This document shows positions 28,814-36,862 of a stretch of 64,000 nucleotides of DNA, one piece after another. Within the stretch, counting starts at the first letter, position 1. The number at the start of each line of letters is the position of its first letter. This DNA comes from Mycobacterium sp. ENV421 (lineage in GTDB: Bacteria; Actinomycetota; Actinomycetes; Mycobacteriales; Mycobacteriaceae): contig NZ_PDHO01000013.1 in the NCBI RefSeq assembly GCF_002887815.1, forward strand, positions 1 through 64,000, in the 5' to 3' direction. A model generated the notes under the pieces. It was not told the DNA's origin, ran no database searches, and was given only the letters and a program-made list of their open reading frames with translations. Both the position numbers and the translations under genes were made by a program.

Positions 28814-30093
28814 CCGCCTTCGTCGCTTTTCGGCAGGAAACGCTCAGGGTGGTGGTAGTCGTTGGTGCCGCCGCGCATGGGCACATCGGGTGTTGGGGTC
28901 CAGTGAGTCTGGCCGTTGGAGAGTTGGTGGGTGGTCCAGCCGTCGTTTTCGACGAGCAGGTTGTCGCATTTGCAGGCCAGCGTGAGGTCATCGATGTCGG
29001 TGCTGCCGCCGTGTTTCCAATCCTTGGTGGCGTGGTGGACCTGGCTGTTGTAGCCGTTGACGGTGCAGCCGGGCGCGGTGCAGCCACGGTACTTGGACAA
29101 CAACATGATCCGCTGATCGGACGACGCCAGTCGCTTGCTGCGTCCGAGCCACAGTGATTGGCCGGTGACGCCGTCGAACACCGCGAGGTAGTGGTGTGCG
29201 GGGGTGGCCATTCGGATCAGGTCGGTGATCGGCAGCAGGGTGCCACCGGCGGTGACGGCGTGCCCGGCCCCGGCCTGCAATTCCTGCAGGGTTGTCGACA
29301 CGATCACGGTGACGGGAAGACCGTTGTGTTGGCCGAGTGTGGGGTCACCGAGGCGGCCGCGCACCAACTCGGCGAGCGCGTCGTGTTGGCGTTGGGCGTG
29401 GCTGCGCAGGTCGTCGGGTTTGGGTGCGGCGAATTTCGCCAACCACGCATCGAGCATCGACCGCAACTCGGGATCGGCGATCAGTTTCCCGACACTCATG
29501 CCGTCGGGGCGTTGACCACCGCACCACACGAAGCCACGCTTGCGGGCTCGGTCTTCTTCGGAATACTGGCCGTCGGGGTTGAGGTGGACGGCCAGGCGGT
29601 CGGCCACCTTCTCCAGCTGATCGGGCCGCATGGTCTGGGCGTGTTCGGCCAGGGTGAGTTCGGCCTTCGCGATCTCGACCGGCCCGACGTGATCGGGTAG
29701 ATCGCGGAAGAACTTCTGGATCACCCGCACATGCTCACCGTCGAGAAAGCCCGCCTCCCAGGCCTTACCTGTGGCCGGCAATAGGGGCGCCAAGGGTTCC
29801 CCGGTCAACGTGATCCGCGGGGCCAGTTGCTCGGCATCACGGACCCGGCGCTTGGCCGCGGAGCGGCTGATCCGCAACACGTCGGCCACCACGATCGGGA
29901 TGGGCGGGCAGCCTTCGTAGCGCTCGAGATGGGTGAGCTGATCATGGGAGACCGCGACTTGGCGGCGTAGCGCGGTCTCGAGCCGTTCCAGAGCGGTAAA
30001 GCGTTGCGGGGCGGGCAGTTCCTCGATATCGGCGGCACCTAGGAGTTCGACCGCCGCGTCCAGCGCATCCAACGCCTCGCTGATCGAACTCAT
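28810..30093 (-). CDS. DUF222/HNH endonuclease protein (13E12 family)
   Basis: 427 residues. Helical DUF222 region (about 10-300) with a DLRSHAQRQHDALAELV core, then an HNH domain with CTAPGC, QVHHATKDW and the NLLVENDGW segment. This is the 13E12 repeat-family type, common in mycobacteria and probably mobile; its job is not established. ATG 30093 is supported by a TAGTGT -10 box 7 nt upstream inside a LexA-like palindrome, which predicts DNA-damage induction of a leaderless mRNA. Its 3' end overlaps the AroE-like gene by 4 nt. Confidence 0.88.
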   Translation of the reverse strand: MSSISEALDALDAAVELLGAADIEELPAPQRFTALERLETALRRQVAVSHDQLTHLERYEGCPPIPIVVADVLRISRSAAKRRVRDAEQLAPRITLTGEPLAPLLPATGKAWEAGFLDGEHVRVIQKFFRDLPDHVGPVEIAKAELTLAEHAQTMRPDQLEKVADRLAVHLNPDGQYSEEDRARKRGFVWCGGQRPDGMSVGKLIADPELRSMLDAWLAKFAAPKPDDLRSHAQRQHDALAELVRGRLGDPTLGQHNGLPVTVIVSTTLQELQAGAGHAVTAGGTLLPITDLIRMATPAHHYLAVFDGVTGQSLWLGRSKRLASSDQRIMLLSKYRGCTAPGCTVNGYNSQVHHATKDWKHGGSTDIDDLTLACKCDNLLVENDGWTTHQLSNGQTHWTPTPDVPMRGGTNDYHHPERFLPKSDEGG

Positions 30094-30095
30094 GA

Positions 30096-30113
30096 TTAGA
30101 ACACTAGTTCGAA
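30096..30113. promoter_or_regulatory. LexA-like SOS box overlapping the promoter of the DUF222 gene
   Basis: On the minus strand: TCGAAC-TAGT-GTTCTA, 11 of 12 bases of the mycobacterial consensus TCGAAC-N4-GTTCGA, at 30097-30112. It covers the TAGTGT -10 box and lies 3 nt from the start codon, so LexA binding would block transcription. Confidence 0.8.
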
Positions 30114-30177
30114 CCACCGACAAAAACCGACGCCCAAAATGATCTGTGGACGAAAGCGGAACTGGGGACAACCCCGA

Positions 30178-30474
30178 TTACTTCAGCTGGCTCGCCGCAT
30201 ATTCGTCGGGCCGATTCTTCTTCATCCACAATCGAATTGGCGCGAACAACACCCACAGCACCGCGTAGCCCGCGTAATAGAACGCCACTGCCGCAAGCAT
30301 CCCGACAATCCACGCGGGATACACGAGGATCAGGCAGAACTGGACAAACTGCTTGATCACCACCGGCTGTCCGTCGGCCATCGACCACACGGCGCGCGGA
30401 CTCATCGAGGCGACCATGCGCCGGCCCGTGGACACCGTGGGTTCGTCGGCTTCCTGCGGTTCCTCAGATGTCAT
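30178..30474 (-). CDS. Small membrane protein of unknown function
   Basis: 98 residues from ATG 30474 with GGGAGG 7 nt before it. An acidic cytoplasmic N-terminus (TSEEPQEADEP) is followed by two hydrophobic helices (FVQFCLILVYPAWIVGMLAA and FYYAGYAVLWVLFAPIRLW), then a basic KKNRPDEYAASQLK end. No domain is recognised. It lies between the DUF222 and lipoprotein genes on the same strand. Confidence 0.7.
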   Translation of the reverse strand: MTSEEPQEADEPTVSTGRRMVASMSPRAVWSMADGQPVVIKQFVQFCLILVYPAWIVGMLAAVAFYYAGYAVLWVLFAPIRLWMKKNRPDEYAASQLK

Positions 30475-30547
30475 GCGAATACCTCCCAATCACAAAAACG
30501 GCTGCCGGCGCGCGACGCACGCACCGACAGCCGCCTCGCGACACCGA

Positions 30548-31267
30548 TCAGGGAGTGATCGTCGTCTTCTCGTCGATGATGTTGGTGGCGTCCATCAGGG
30601 GACCCTCCTGGCCGTCCAACGCGTCGGCGTTCATCTGCAGGACGTACAGGCCGTCCTTGCCGGGAATCACGACCGTCTTCTGGGCGATGATCCGCTTCTT
30701 GCCGTCTTTGGTGTAGTTGCCACCGAGCTGAACGGCGTCGAAGCCGCTCAGCGTGCTCTTGTTGGCGCCATCGCCGAGCGGCGTCCACCCCGGCAGGTTC
30801 TGCAGTTCACCCGGCGCGAATTCGAGAACCTTCGCGGGGTCGACGTTGCCGGTCAACTTGGAGACGATCGCGATGATGCTCGGCGGATCGTTCTTGTCCT
30901 GCGGGCTGTCGAAGACGATCGCCCCGTACGCCCAGTCCGGGGTCTGCTGGCCGGCGTCCGACCACCCTGGCGGCATCGCCAGATCGATGTTGGGGGAACC
31001 GGGATCGCCACGCTTGACCGGCGTCTCGGTGATCTGGTTCTCCTTCAGGTAGTCCTGAATGGTCTTGTTCGTGCCGGCCGCCGGCGCCGGACTTGCCGAC
31101 GTCTCAGTGGATTTCGAGGTGGATGTCTCCGTGGAGGTCGACGTCGACGTCGACGTGGATGTGGACGTCGTGCTGTCGTTCTTGCTGTCAGAACCGCAGC
31201 CGACGAGCGCGAAACTCAAGGAAACGGCGGCCAGGCCCGCCGTGGCTACCGCCGTCATCTTGTTCAT
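30548..31267 (-). CDS. LpqN/LpqT-family lipoprotein
   Basis: 239 residues with a lipobox LVGC (Cys24) after a short signal peptide. A Ser/Thr-only linker of about 30 residues follows, then the LpqN domain (TIQDYLKENQITETPVKRGD, PNIDLAMPPGWSDAG and the end strand LYVLQMNADALDGQEGPL). Family members act at the cell surface and one binds host ubiquitin ligase CBL; others have been linked to MmpL lipid export. AAGGAGAA precedes the ATG. No evidence of which of these jobs this copy does. Confidence 0.88.
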   Translation of the reverse strand: MNKMTAVATAGLAAVSLSFALVGCGSDSKNDSTTSTSTSTSTSTSTETSTSKSTETSASPAPAAGTNKTIQDYLKENQITETPVKRGDPGSPNIDLAMPPGWSDAGQQTPDWAYGAIVFDSPQDKNDPPSIIAIVSKLTGNVDPAKVLEFAPGELQNLPGWTPLGDGANKSTLSGFDAVQLGGNYTKDGKKRIIAQKTVVIPGKDGLYVLQMNADALDGQEGPLMDATNIIDEKTTITP

Positions 31268-31507
31268 TGAACGAGTTCTCCTTTTGTTGTGGCGCGCCGT
31301 TGCCAGCGATCAACCGAATTCGATTGAGCAGCTTAGTGCCCTTCACAGCGAAACCACATGAATCTCTGTGAAACCGCTTTCGCCACGGCACTGGAGAAAC
31401 AGGCGCACCATGGACTGAGGCCGCGAGATTGCAATGGCGCAGCGTGGTCGCGGTGGTGGGTCGGGTGAAGCCATCATGGGCGTTGCGCCTGGCGTGTGGG
31501 GGGCGCC
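31268..31507. other. Intergenic region with a long-spaced inverted repeat
   Basis: 240-nt gap between the divergent LpqN and PE-PPE genes. It holds TTCACAG (31342-31348) and CTGTGAA (31366-31372) separated by 17 nt, a possible operator or weak stem. The AAGGAGAA site of lpqN lies at its left edge. I see no RNA gene or coding region in it. Confidence 0.4.
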
Positions 31508-32803
31508 GTGGGCACCGTTTTGCGCTTGCTGTGCCTGGCCGTGTCGGGCGTCGTCGCCGCGGCGATGCTGACCGTCACCGTTCAGCTGGCGGCGACCACG
31601 GCCCTGATAATGGGCGGCACGGGACACCCTCTGGTGGGCGACTCCCCGGGTTTCGTCGAGCAGTACACCCGGGGCGCGCTCGATCTTTTCATCGCCCCCA
31701 CCGGCGCGGTGCGGGCCGATTCATCCGATCCCGGCACCTATCACCGGGTCGCCGTCGGCACCCCCGAACAGTTCTGGCCGCTGGTCGGCGCGAGCCGATT
31801 CGACGCGTCCGTGACGGCAGGTGCCGACAATCTGGGTAACTGCCTGCAGGGTCGGACATCCTGCGCGGCAGGGCATTTCGGCCCTGACAGCCCTGCATCG
31901 GAATACGTCGTCTTCGGGTACTCGCAGAGCGCGAGGATCGCGACGATCGTCAAGCGTGACCTCATCGCGCAGTACCGCGACTCCATCGGCACGACGCCGG
32001 CAGTCTCGTTCGTGGTCGTCAGCAATCCGAACCGGCCGAACGGAGGCTTTCTCGAACGCTTCGCGGGCCTGTACATCCCCATCCTGGGAGTGACGTTCGA
32101 CGGTGCGACCCCCACAGACAGCTGCGATGCCGGCGGCACCGGCTGCCGATTCCTGACCGCCGACATCGCGCAGCAGTACGACGGCTGGGCCGACTTCCCG
32201 TTGCGTCCGCTGAACCTGCTGGCCGACCTCAATGCGTTGGCGGGAATCGTCTACCTGCACGAGAACTACACCGTGTCCGTCACCGGCGCGATCAATCAGG
32301 GCACCACCGGTGACACCACGTACTACCTGCTGCCCACCAAGCGCCTGCCGCTGCTCATGCCGCTCGCCCAGCTCGGAGTGCCGGGACCGATCCTCGACGT
32401 CCTCGATGCACCGCTGCGGGTGATCGTCGAATGGGCCTACGACCGGACCAGCAACCCGGGTGAGCCGACCCGGGCGACGCTGGCGAATCCGACAAACCCG
32501 GCGACCATGGTCCGAGACCTCCTCGCGGCGATCCCCGTCGGACTGGACGACGGACTGCAGGAGGCGGGGTTGGGGCGCCCACTCGGTACGACGCCTGCGG
32601 GACCGTTCGGAGTCGGCGGCGCAACGCTTCCCGCCGGATCGCCCCCGAGCAGTCCGGCACCCGCCGCGCGGCGCGCCACCGCGCGACCACCCCGCGCCGC
32701 GGGCCTCAGGCCCCGCACGCCGCCGGCCCGATCCGCGCGACCCCAACCCGGAAACGCCACACCGGCGCACCCCGGCGTCGGTCGCCACCGGGCCCGGTTC
32801 TGA
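31508..32803 (+). CDS. Secreted PE-PPE-domain-type α/β-hydrolase
   Basis: 431 residues from GTG 31508 (GTG 31496 also possible), with a signal anchor LRLLCLAVSGVVAAAMLTVTV. The hydrolase elbow VVFGYSQSARIAT carries the nucleophilic Ser. The region after it (YLHENYTVSVTGA, YYLLPTKRLPLLMPL) is the PE-PPE/cutinase-like serine hydrolase typical for mycobacteria. The last 110 residues are Pro/Arg/Ala-rich, probably disordered. Likely an esterase or lipase in the outer cell envelope. Followed by tspO (63 nt). Confidence 0.85.
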   Translation: MGTVLRLLCLAVSGVVAAAMLTVTVQLAATTALIMGGTGHPLVGDSPGFVEQYTRGALDLFIAPTGAVRADSSDPGTYHRVAVGTPEQFWPLVGASRFDASVTAGADNLGNCLQGRTSCAAGHFGPDSPASEYVVFGYSQSARIATIVKRDLIAQYRDSIGTTPAVSFVVVSNPNRPNGGFLERFAGLYIPILGVTFDGATPTDSCDAGGTGCRFLTADIAQQYDGWADFPLRPLNLLADLNALAGIVYLHENYTVSVTGAINQGTTGDTTYYLLPTKRLPLLMPLAQLGVPGPILDVLDAPLRVIVEWAYDRTSNPGEPTRATLANPTNPATMVRDLLAAIPVGLDDGLQEAGLGRPLGTTPAGPFGVGGATLPAGSPPSSPAPAARRATARPPRAAGLRPRTPPARSARPQPGNATPAHPGVGRHRARF

Positions 32804-32866
32804 CCACTATGTGACGGCCGGTGAGCGCGTGCGTTTGCAGATCTTGCGCATGGGTAAGTTGGCGCC

Positions 32867-33343
32867 ATGGGAAAGTCCATCGTCGCAACCTCATTGGCCA
32901 CCGCCGCGGCCGCCGTGACCGGCAGCATCGCCAGCCGCAGCGGTGTCGAGACCTGGTATCCCCGGATTCGGAAACCCCGCTACGTTCCGCCGAACGCCGT
33001 GTTCCCGGTGGCGTGGACGACGCTGTATGCCGATATCGCCGTCACGTCGGCGGCGACGATCGACAAGCTCAGGGCCAACGGCGAGGACGCCAAGGCCCGC
33101 AGCTACATCGGCGCGCTCGGCGTGAACCTGGTGCTGAATGCGGGTTGGAGCTGGCTGTTCTTCACGTCCCACAAGCTCGGACCGTCGGCGGTGGCGGCCG
33201 GCGCGCTTGCCGTCAGCAGCGCCGATCTGGCCCGCCGGTCCGCCGCCGCGGACCCGAAGTTCGGCGCGGCGCTCGCGCCCTACCCGTTGTGGTGTTCGTT
33301 CGCGACGCTGATGTCGACCGACATCTGGCGCCTCAACCGTTAG
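32867..33343 (+). CDS. tspO: TspO/MBR-family protein
   Basis: 158-residue membrane protein. TAAGTT lies 6 nt before ATG 32867, suggesting a leaderless start. The signature ETWYPRIRKPRYVPPNAVFPVAWTTLY is at residues 27-53, followed by four more helices; NLVLNAGWSWLFF matches the second conserved helix. TspO binds and helps to degrade porphyrins, and also binds sterols, in other bacteria. Overlaps the 3' end of the convergent amidohydrolase by 4 nt. Confidence 0.92.
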   Translation: MGKSIVATSLATAAAAVTGSIASRSGVETWYPRIRKPRYVPPNAVFPVAWTTLYADIAVTSAATIDKLRANGEDAKARSYIGALGVNLVLNAGWSWLFFTSHKLGPSAVAAGALAVSSADLARRSAAADPKFGAALAPYPLWCSFATLMSTDIWRLNR

Positions 33344-34302
33344 AACGCCATCTCACGCGGCGCGAAGCGGTCGGTGATGTCGCCGATCAGCGATTCGTCG
33401 TAGGGGTCGACGGCGACCGGTGTCTCGTCGAGCGTCAACCGGTCCATGTCGATCCACACGACGTTGGGGCTGGTGGTCAACTCGAAGAAGTACATCCGGT
33501 TGGTCAGGTCGGTCACCGTTCGGTATTCGGTGTTGTAGACGCCGAAGTCGCCGTAGGGCGCCCCGAACGGAACCGACACGTTGCGCATGATCGCCATCAC
33601 GCTCGCGATCGCCTCGCGCTGTGAACCCGGGGTGGGCAGCAGGGCGCTGTAGTAGGCGGCGCGCTGGAACCGATCGACCGGGTTGACGTTCCCGGGCAAC
33701 GGCATCTCCCGGCTCGGATGGGAAAAGTCCTGCAGGGAAAGCAGATTCAGCTGCTCGTCGTAGGTGGGATCGTTGGTCATCAACGTGAACTGGCGGTCGT
33801 GGTGGACCACCGCGTGGCCCTGGGCGAATTCGATGATCGCCGAGTCGCCACCGGCGTCCTCAAGGGCGACATGCAGGTTGGCGTCGCGTCCGTGGGCCGA
33901 CACCTTCACCAGCTGGATCTCGTCCATCAGCCGCAGCGCCTCGGCCACCGTGTCCGCCTGATCCAGCAGATACTGCAACCACAATCCGGCCTGCACCCCG
34001 GGTTTCGCCGGGTCGCGCGGGCCGAAGTCCGTCTCGTTCAGGTACAGCCCGTGGCCGGCCAGGCCCGCCTCGTTGAGGCCGTCCACGGTGCCCAGCCCGT
34101 AGACGGTCGTCACCAGGCTGGCGTAGCGGCTGGTCCAGCGCAGCGGATTCGGGTCGGCGACGATTCCGGTCGGCAGGCTGCCGTCGCGGTCCCGGCCTCG
34201 GGCAAACCCGACGATCAACGGTTGCGTCGACTCCGGCCAGTCCATCGAGCGACCGGTGAGGACCGCGAGGTCATTGGTGTTCCACAGCACCCGAGTACAC
34301 AT
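33340..34302 (-). CDS. Linear amide C-N hydrolase (choloylglycine/penicillin V acylase family)
   Basis: 320 residues from ATG 34302. The N-terminal nucleophile Cys2 is exposed after Met removal (M-C-T-R-V), as required for an Ntn hydrolase. Other signs are GRSMDWPE after Cys2, the Asn of NEAGLAGHGLYLN and the MTNDPTYDEQL segment. Substrates in the family are bile-salt conjugates, penicillin V or acyl homoserine lactones; no signal peptide, so it is cytosolic. TAACCT 7 nt before the ATG suggests leaderless transcription. Confidence 0.9.
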   Translation of the reverse strand: MCTRVLWNTNDLAVLTGRSMDWPESTQPLIVGFARGRDRDGSLPTGIVADPNPLRWTSRYASLVTTVYGLGTVDGLNEAGLAGHGLYLNETDFGPRDPAKPGVQAGLWLQYLLDQADTVAEALRLMDEIQLVKVSAHGRDANLHVALEDAGGDSAIIEFAQGHAVVHHDRQFTLMTNDPTYDEQLNLLSLQDFSHPSREMPLPGNVNPVDRFQRAAYYSALLPTPGSQREAIASVMAIMRNVSVPFGAPYGDFGVYNTEYRTVTDLTNRMYFFELTTSPNVVWIDMDRLTLDETPVAVDPYDESLIGDITDRFAPREMAF

Positions 34303-34364
34303 GGCTGACAGGTTAGCCCGCGAGGCACGCGCATCAGCCCAACGATCAGTGGTATCAAAGCCCC

Positions 34365-35060
34365 GTGCGGCGGCTGATCGTCTGCCTGACGACGACATTG
34401 TGCCTGGGGACGGGCCTCGGTCTGGCGGCGTGCGCGAAGCCCACTCCGGCGCCGCCGCCGTCGTCGTCCACATCGACGTCGGCGCCCGGCGCGGGTGTGA
34501 TCAACCCGGCCAACATCAAACGCATCCGATCGTTGCTGCCGGCCGGCTACGAGATCGCCGACCTGGCGGGGCCGGTGAGCGCTGCGGGCATGTGGGGCTT
34601 CGGATCCGGGTGGACGGCAGCCCCGGCGCAGTGCGCGGCGCTGGCGGACCCGGCGCCCGCCGATCCCGGCGCCCGTGGCTACTCGGCGTCGGGGGCGGGC
34701 GGGACCGTCTACGTCGTCGTCGCGGTGCCCGCCCAGCCGGCGCCGGATGACGCGGTGATCGGTGACTGCGCCCGGTGGACGATGACGTTCGCGCACACGA
34801 CCGGTGACGTGACCCTGGCGCGGGCGTCCGAAGCGCCCAGCATCGACGGTGTCCGGACCGTCGCGATGACCGTCATCACCCGCACCGTCGTCGAGTCCGG
34901 CACCGAGACCGACGGGCAGGCCGTCACCGCGCAGGCCTACGCCGACGGCCACGTCGTCTACGTCACCCTGGTCACCGATCCCGGATCACCGCATCCGGCA
35001 CTGGATTCGGATTCCGTCGGCGATCTTCTGGTCGCGACGGTCACTGCTCTACGCGGCTGA
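34365..35060 (+). CDS. DUF5642-type lipoprotein
   Basis: 231 residues. Signal peptide with lipobox LAAC at Cys23, then a Pro/Ser/Thr linker and a mature β-rich domain (INPANIKRIRSLLPAGYEIADLAG, CARWTMTF, IDGVRTVAM). The family is mycobacterial, of unknown function. The following gene is a diverged copy, so the pair arose by tandem duplication. Start GTG 34365. Confidence 0.82.
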   Translation: MRRLIVCLTTTLCLGTGLGLAACAKPTPAPPPSSSTSTSAPGAGVINPANIKRIRSLLPAGYEIADLAGPVSAAGMWGFGSGWTAAPAQCAALADPAPADPGARGYSASGAGGTVYVVVAVPAQPAPDDAVIGDCARWTMTFAHTTGDVTLARASEAPSIDGVRTVAMTVITRTVVESGTETDGQAVTAQAYADGHVVYVTLVTDPGSPHPALDSDSVGDLLVATVTALRG

Positions 35061-35079
35061 GGCAGGTACATTGACCACG

Positions 35080-35739
35080 ATGGTGAAACCCGGCGCGTTC
35101 GTCGCAGTGCTGTGCGCCGGCCTGGTGGTGGCGTGTTCATCGGGCGCACCGGCCGAACCGAAGGCCGATATCGCCAAGGTGACGACGCTGAAGTCGAGCT
35201 TCGGTCCGGACTTCACGGTTTCCGAGGTCGCCAAGACCGGAATCGAGCCGCAGGTGCTGGCCGGCCAGAAACTGCCCGACGGCCTGACCTTCGATCCGCC
35301 GTCCTGTGCGAAGTACGCCACCGGGCAACTCGTACCGCAGGGCACCCAGGGCAACATGGCCGCGGTGTCGGCCGAGGGTCAGGGCAACCGCTTCATCGTG
35401 ATCGCCGTCGAAACCGACTCGGCGGTGCCGGTGACCGAACCCGGGCCGGACTGCCGCAAGGTCACCTTCACCGGTAGCGCGCTGCGCGGGTTGGTCGAGT
35501 CGGTCGAGGCGCCCACGATCGACGGCACCAAGACGCTGGGCGTCCATCGGGTGCTGCAGGCGGTGGTCAACAACCAGGCGCGCACCGGCGAGACGTACAA
35601 CTTCTCCGCCCATTTCGGGGTCTATCAGGTGATCGTGAGCGCCAACCCGCTGGTCCTGCCCGACAAGCCGGTCGTGCCGGTGAACACCGGGCGGGCCCGC
35701 GATCTCCTGGTCGCCGCCGTCAACGCGGTCCGGGGCTGA
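35080..35739 (+). CDS. DUF5642-type lipoprotein, tandem paralogue
   Basis: 219 residues from ATG 35080, lipobox VVAC with Cys19, 19 nt after the first copy. Shared elements with the first: an SSFGPDFTVSEVAKTGI strand in place of SLLPAGYEIADLAG, paired Cys residues, a VEAPTIDGTKTLG segment and a C-terminal ARDLLVAAVNAVRG end. This copy lacks the long Pro linker. Function unknown, cell-envelope location. Convergent with alkB (2-nt gap). Confidence 0.82.
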   Translation: MVKPGAFVAVLCAGLVVACSSGAPAEPKADIAKVTTLKSSFGPDFTVSEVAKTGIEPQVLAGQKLPDGLTFDPPSCAKYATGQLVPQGTQGNMAAVSAEGQGNRFIVIAVETDSAVPVTEPGPDCRKVTFTGSALRGLVESVEAPTIDGTKTLGVHRVLQAVVNNQARTGETYNFSAHFGVYQVIVSANPLVLPDKPVVPVNTGRARDLLVAAVNAVRG

Positions 35740-35741
35740 CC

Positions 35742-36338
35742 TCAGCGCACGTCGCGCGGCCGGAACTGGATGCTGATCCGCGGTCCTTTCGGCAGCGCGG
35801 TCTTGGGAACGGCGTGCTCCCAGGTGCGTTGGCATGAACCACCCATCACCAGAAGGTCGCCGTGGTGCTGGGGAAGCCGCAGCGACTGACCGCCGCCGCG
35901 GGGTCGCAGCGCGAACACCCGGGTGGCGCCGAGGCTGACGATCGCCACCATGGTGTCCTCGGTGCTGCTGCGGCCGATCGTGTCGCCGTGCCAGGCCACG
36001 CTGTCGGCGCCGTCGCGGTACAGGCACAGCCCGGCACTGGTGAACGGCTCACCCAATTCGCCGGCGTAGACGTCGTTGAGGCGACGGCGCAGCTTTGTGA
36101 TGGCGGGGTTCGGCGGCGGTTCGGTCAGCAGGTCGTGGAAGCTCACCAGGCGCGGAACGTCGAGGACCCGGTCATACATCTGCCGTCGTTCGGCGCGCCA
36201 GGCGACGTCGTCGAGCAGGGCGTCGAACAACGCGTCGGCATCGTCGACCCAGGCCGAGCGCATGTCGATCCACGCGCCGGCACCGAGCTCGCGGCGCTCG
36301 CTGTGCTCGAACAGCGCGCCCTGAACCGGGACAGACAC
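35742..36338 (-). CDS. alkB: AlkB-type 2-oxoglutarate/Fe(II) dioxygenase
   Basis: 198 residues, repairs alkylated bases by oxidative demethylation. Iron ligands His117 and Asp119 (AWHGDTIGR) and His175 (WEHAVPK), with the 2-oxoglutarate-binding Arg187/Arg193 (GPRISIQFRPR). GTG 36338 is supported by the TATCCT box 7 nt upstream, so the mRNA is probably leaderless. A LexA-like box abuts this -10, which predicts SOS induction, consistent with DNA repair. Matches Rv1000c in place and size. Downstream of soxR on the same strand, 45-nt gap. Confidence 0.92.
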   Translation of the reverse strand: MSVPVQGALFEHSERRELGAGAWIDMRSAWVDDADALFDALLDDVAWRAERRQMYDRVLDVPRLVSFHDLLTEPPPNPAITKLRRRLNDVYAGELGEPFTSAGLCLYRDGADSVAWHGDTIGRSSTEDTMVAIVSLGATRVFALRPRGGGQSLRLPQHHGDLLVMGGSCQRTWEHAVPKTALPKGPRISIQFRPRDVR

Positions 36339-36345
36339 GAGCTCG

Positions 36346-36367
36346 AGGATATCGCACGTTTGTTCGA
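36346..36367 (-). promoter_or_regulatory. alkB promoter with LexA-like SOS box
   Basis: On the minus strand TCGAAC-AAAC-GTGCGA (36352-36367) matches 11 of 12 bases of TCGAAC-N4-GTTCGA. The TATCCT -10 box (36346-36351) follows directly, then 7 nt to the GTG start. A repressor there would cover the promoter. Confidence 0.72.
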
Positions 36368-36383
36368 TGCTGAAGCTTCGAAG

Positions 36384-36815
36384 CTAGAGTTTCGCCGCCC
36401 CGGGGCCGTGTCCGGCGAGGACGTCTTCGGGGTTGGACAGCGCACAGCTGCGCAGGCTCAGGCAACCGCAGCCGATGCAGTCGGCGAGGTTGTCGCGCAA
36501 CCGCTGCAGATGGCCGATCCGCTCATCGAGGTCGTCGCGCCAGCCCGCCGACAGCCGCGCCCAGTCGCGGCTGGTGGGAACCCGGTCGGTCGGCAGGGTG
36601 GCCAGGGCTTCGCGGACCCGGGCCAGGGGGATGCCGAGGCGCTGGGACATCCGGATGAAGGCCACCCGGCGCAGCGTGTCGCGAGGGTAACGCCGCTGGT
36701 TGCCCGACGTTCGGCGGCTGCTGATCAGGCCCTCGCGCTCGTAGAAGTGCAGTGCCGAGATCGCCACTCCGGCTCGCGCCGCGAGCTCGCCGGGCCCCAG
36801 TTCGTGCTCGGTCAC
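36384..36815 (-). CDS. soxR: SoxR-type MerR-family redox regulator
   Basis: 143 residues. MerR HTH (GELAARAGVAISALHFYEREGLI) then the [2Fe-2S] cysteine cluster Cys113, Cys116, Cys118, Cys124 (CIGCGCLSLRSC), spacing CX2CXCX5C exactly as in SoxR. It senses redox-cycling compounds through cluster oxidation. TATCGT lies 6 nt before the GTG start. Divergent from arcA across a 47-nt gap, so the two promoters share sequence. Its targets here are unknown; I did not find the classic CCTCAAG palindrome. Confidence 0.93.
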   Translation of the reverse strand: MTEHELGPGELAARAGVAISALHFYEREGLISSRRTSGNQRRYPRDTLRRVAFIRMSQRLGIPLARVREALATLPTDRVPTSRDWARLSAGWRDDLDERIGHLQRLRDNLADCIGCGCLSLRSCALSNPEDVLAGHGPGAAKL

Positions 36816-36862
36816 TCCTCGACGATAGATGAGCTGGCTGCGGTGTTGTTACGGTGCTATTC

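Noticed and set aside
36374..36385. AGCTTCGAAGCT palindrome at the soxR stop codon
   Set aside because: It overlaps the coding end of soxR, lacks the SoxR-box pattern, and lies upstream of the clear alkB promoter; likely chance.
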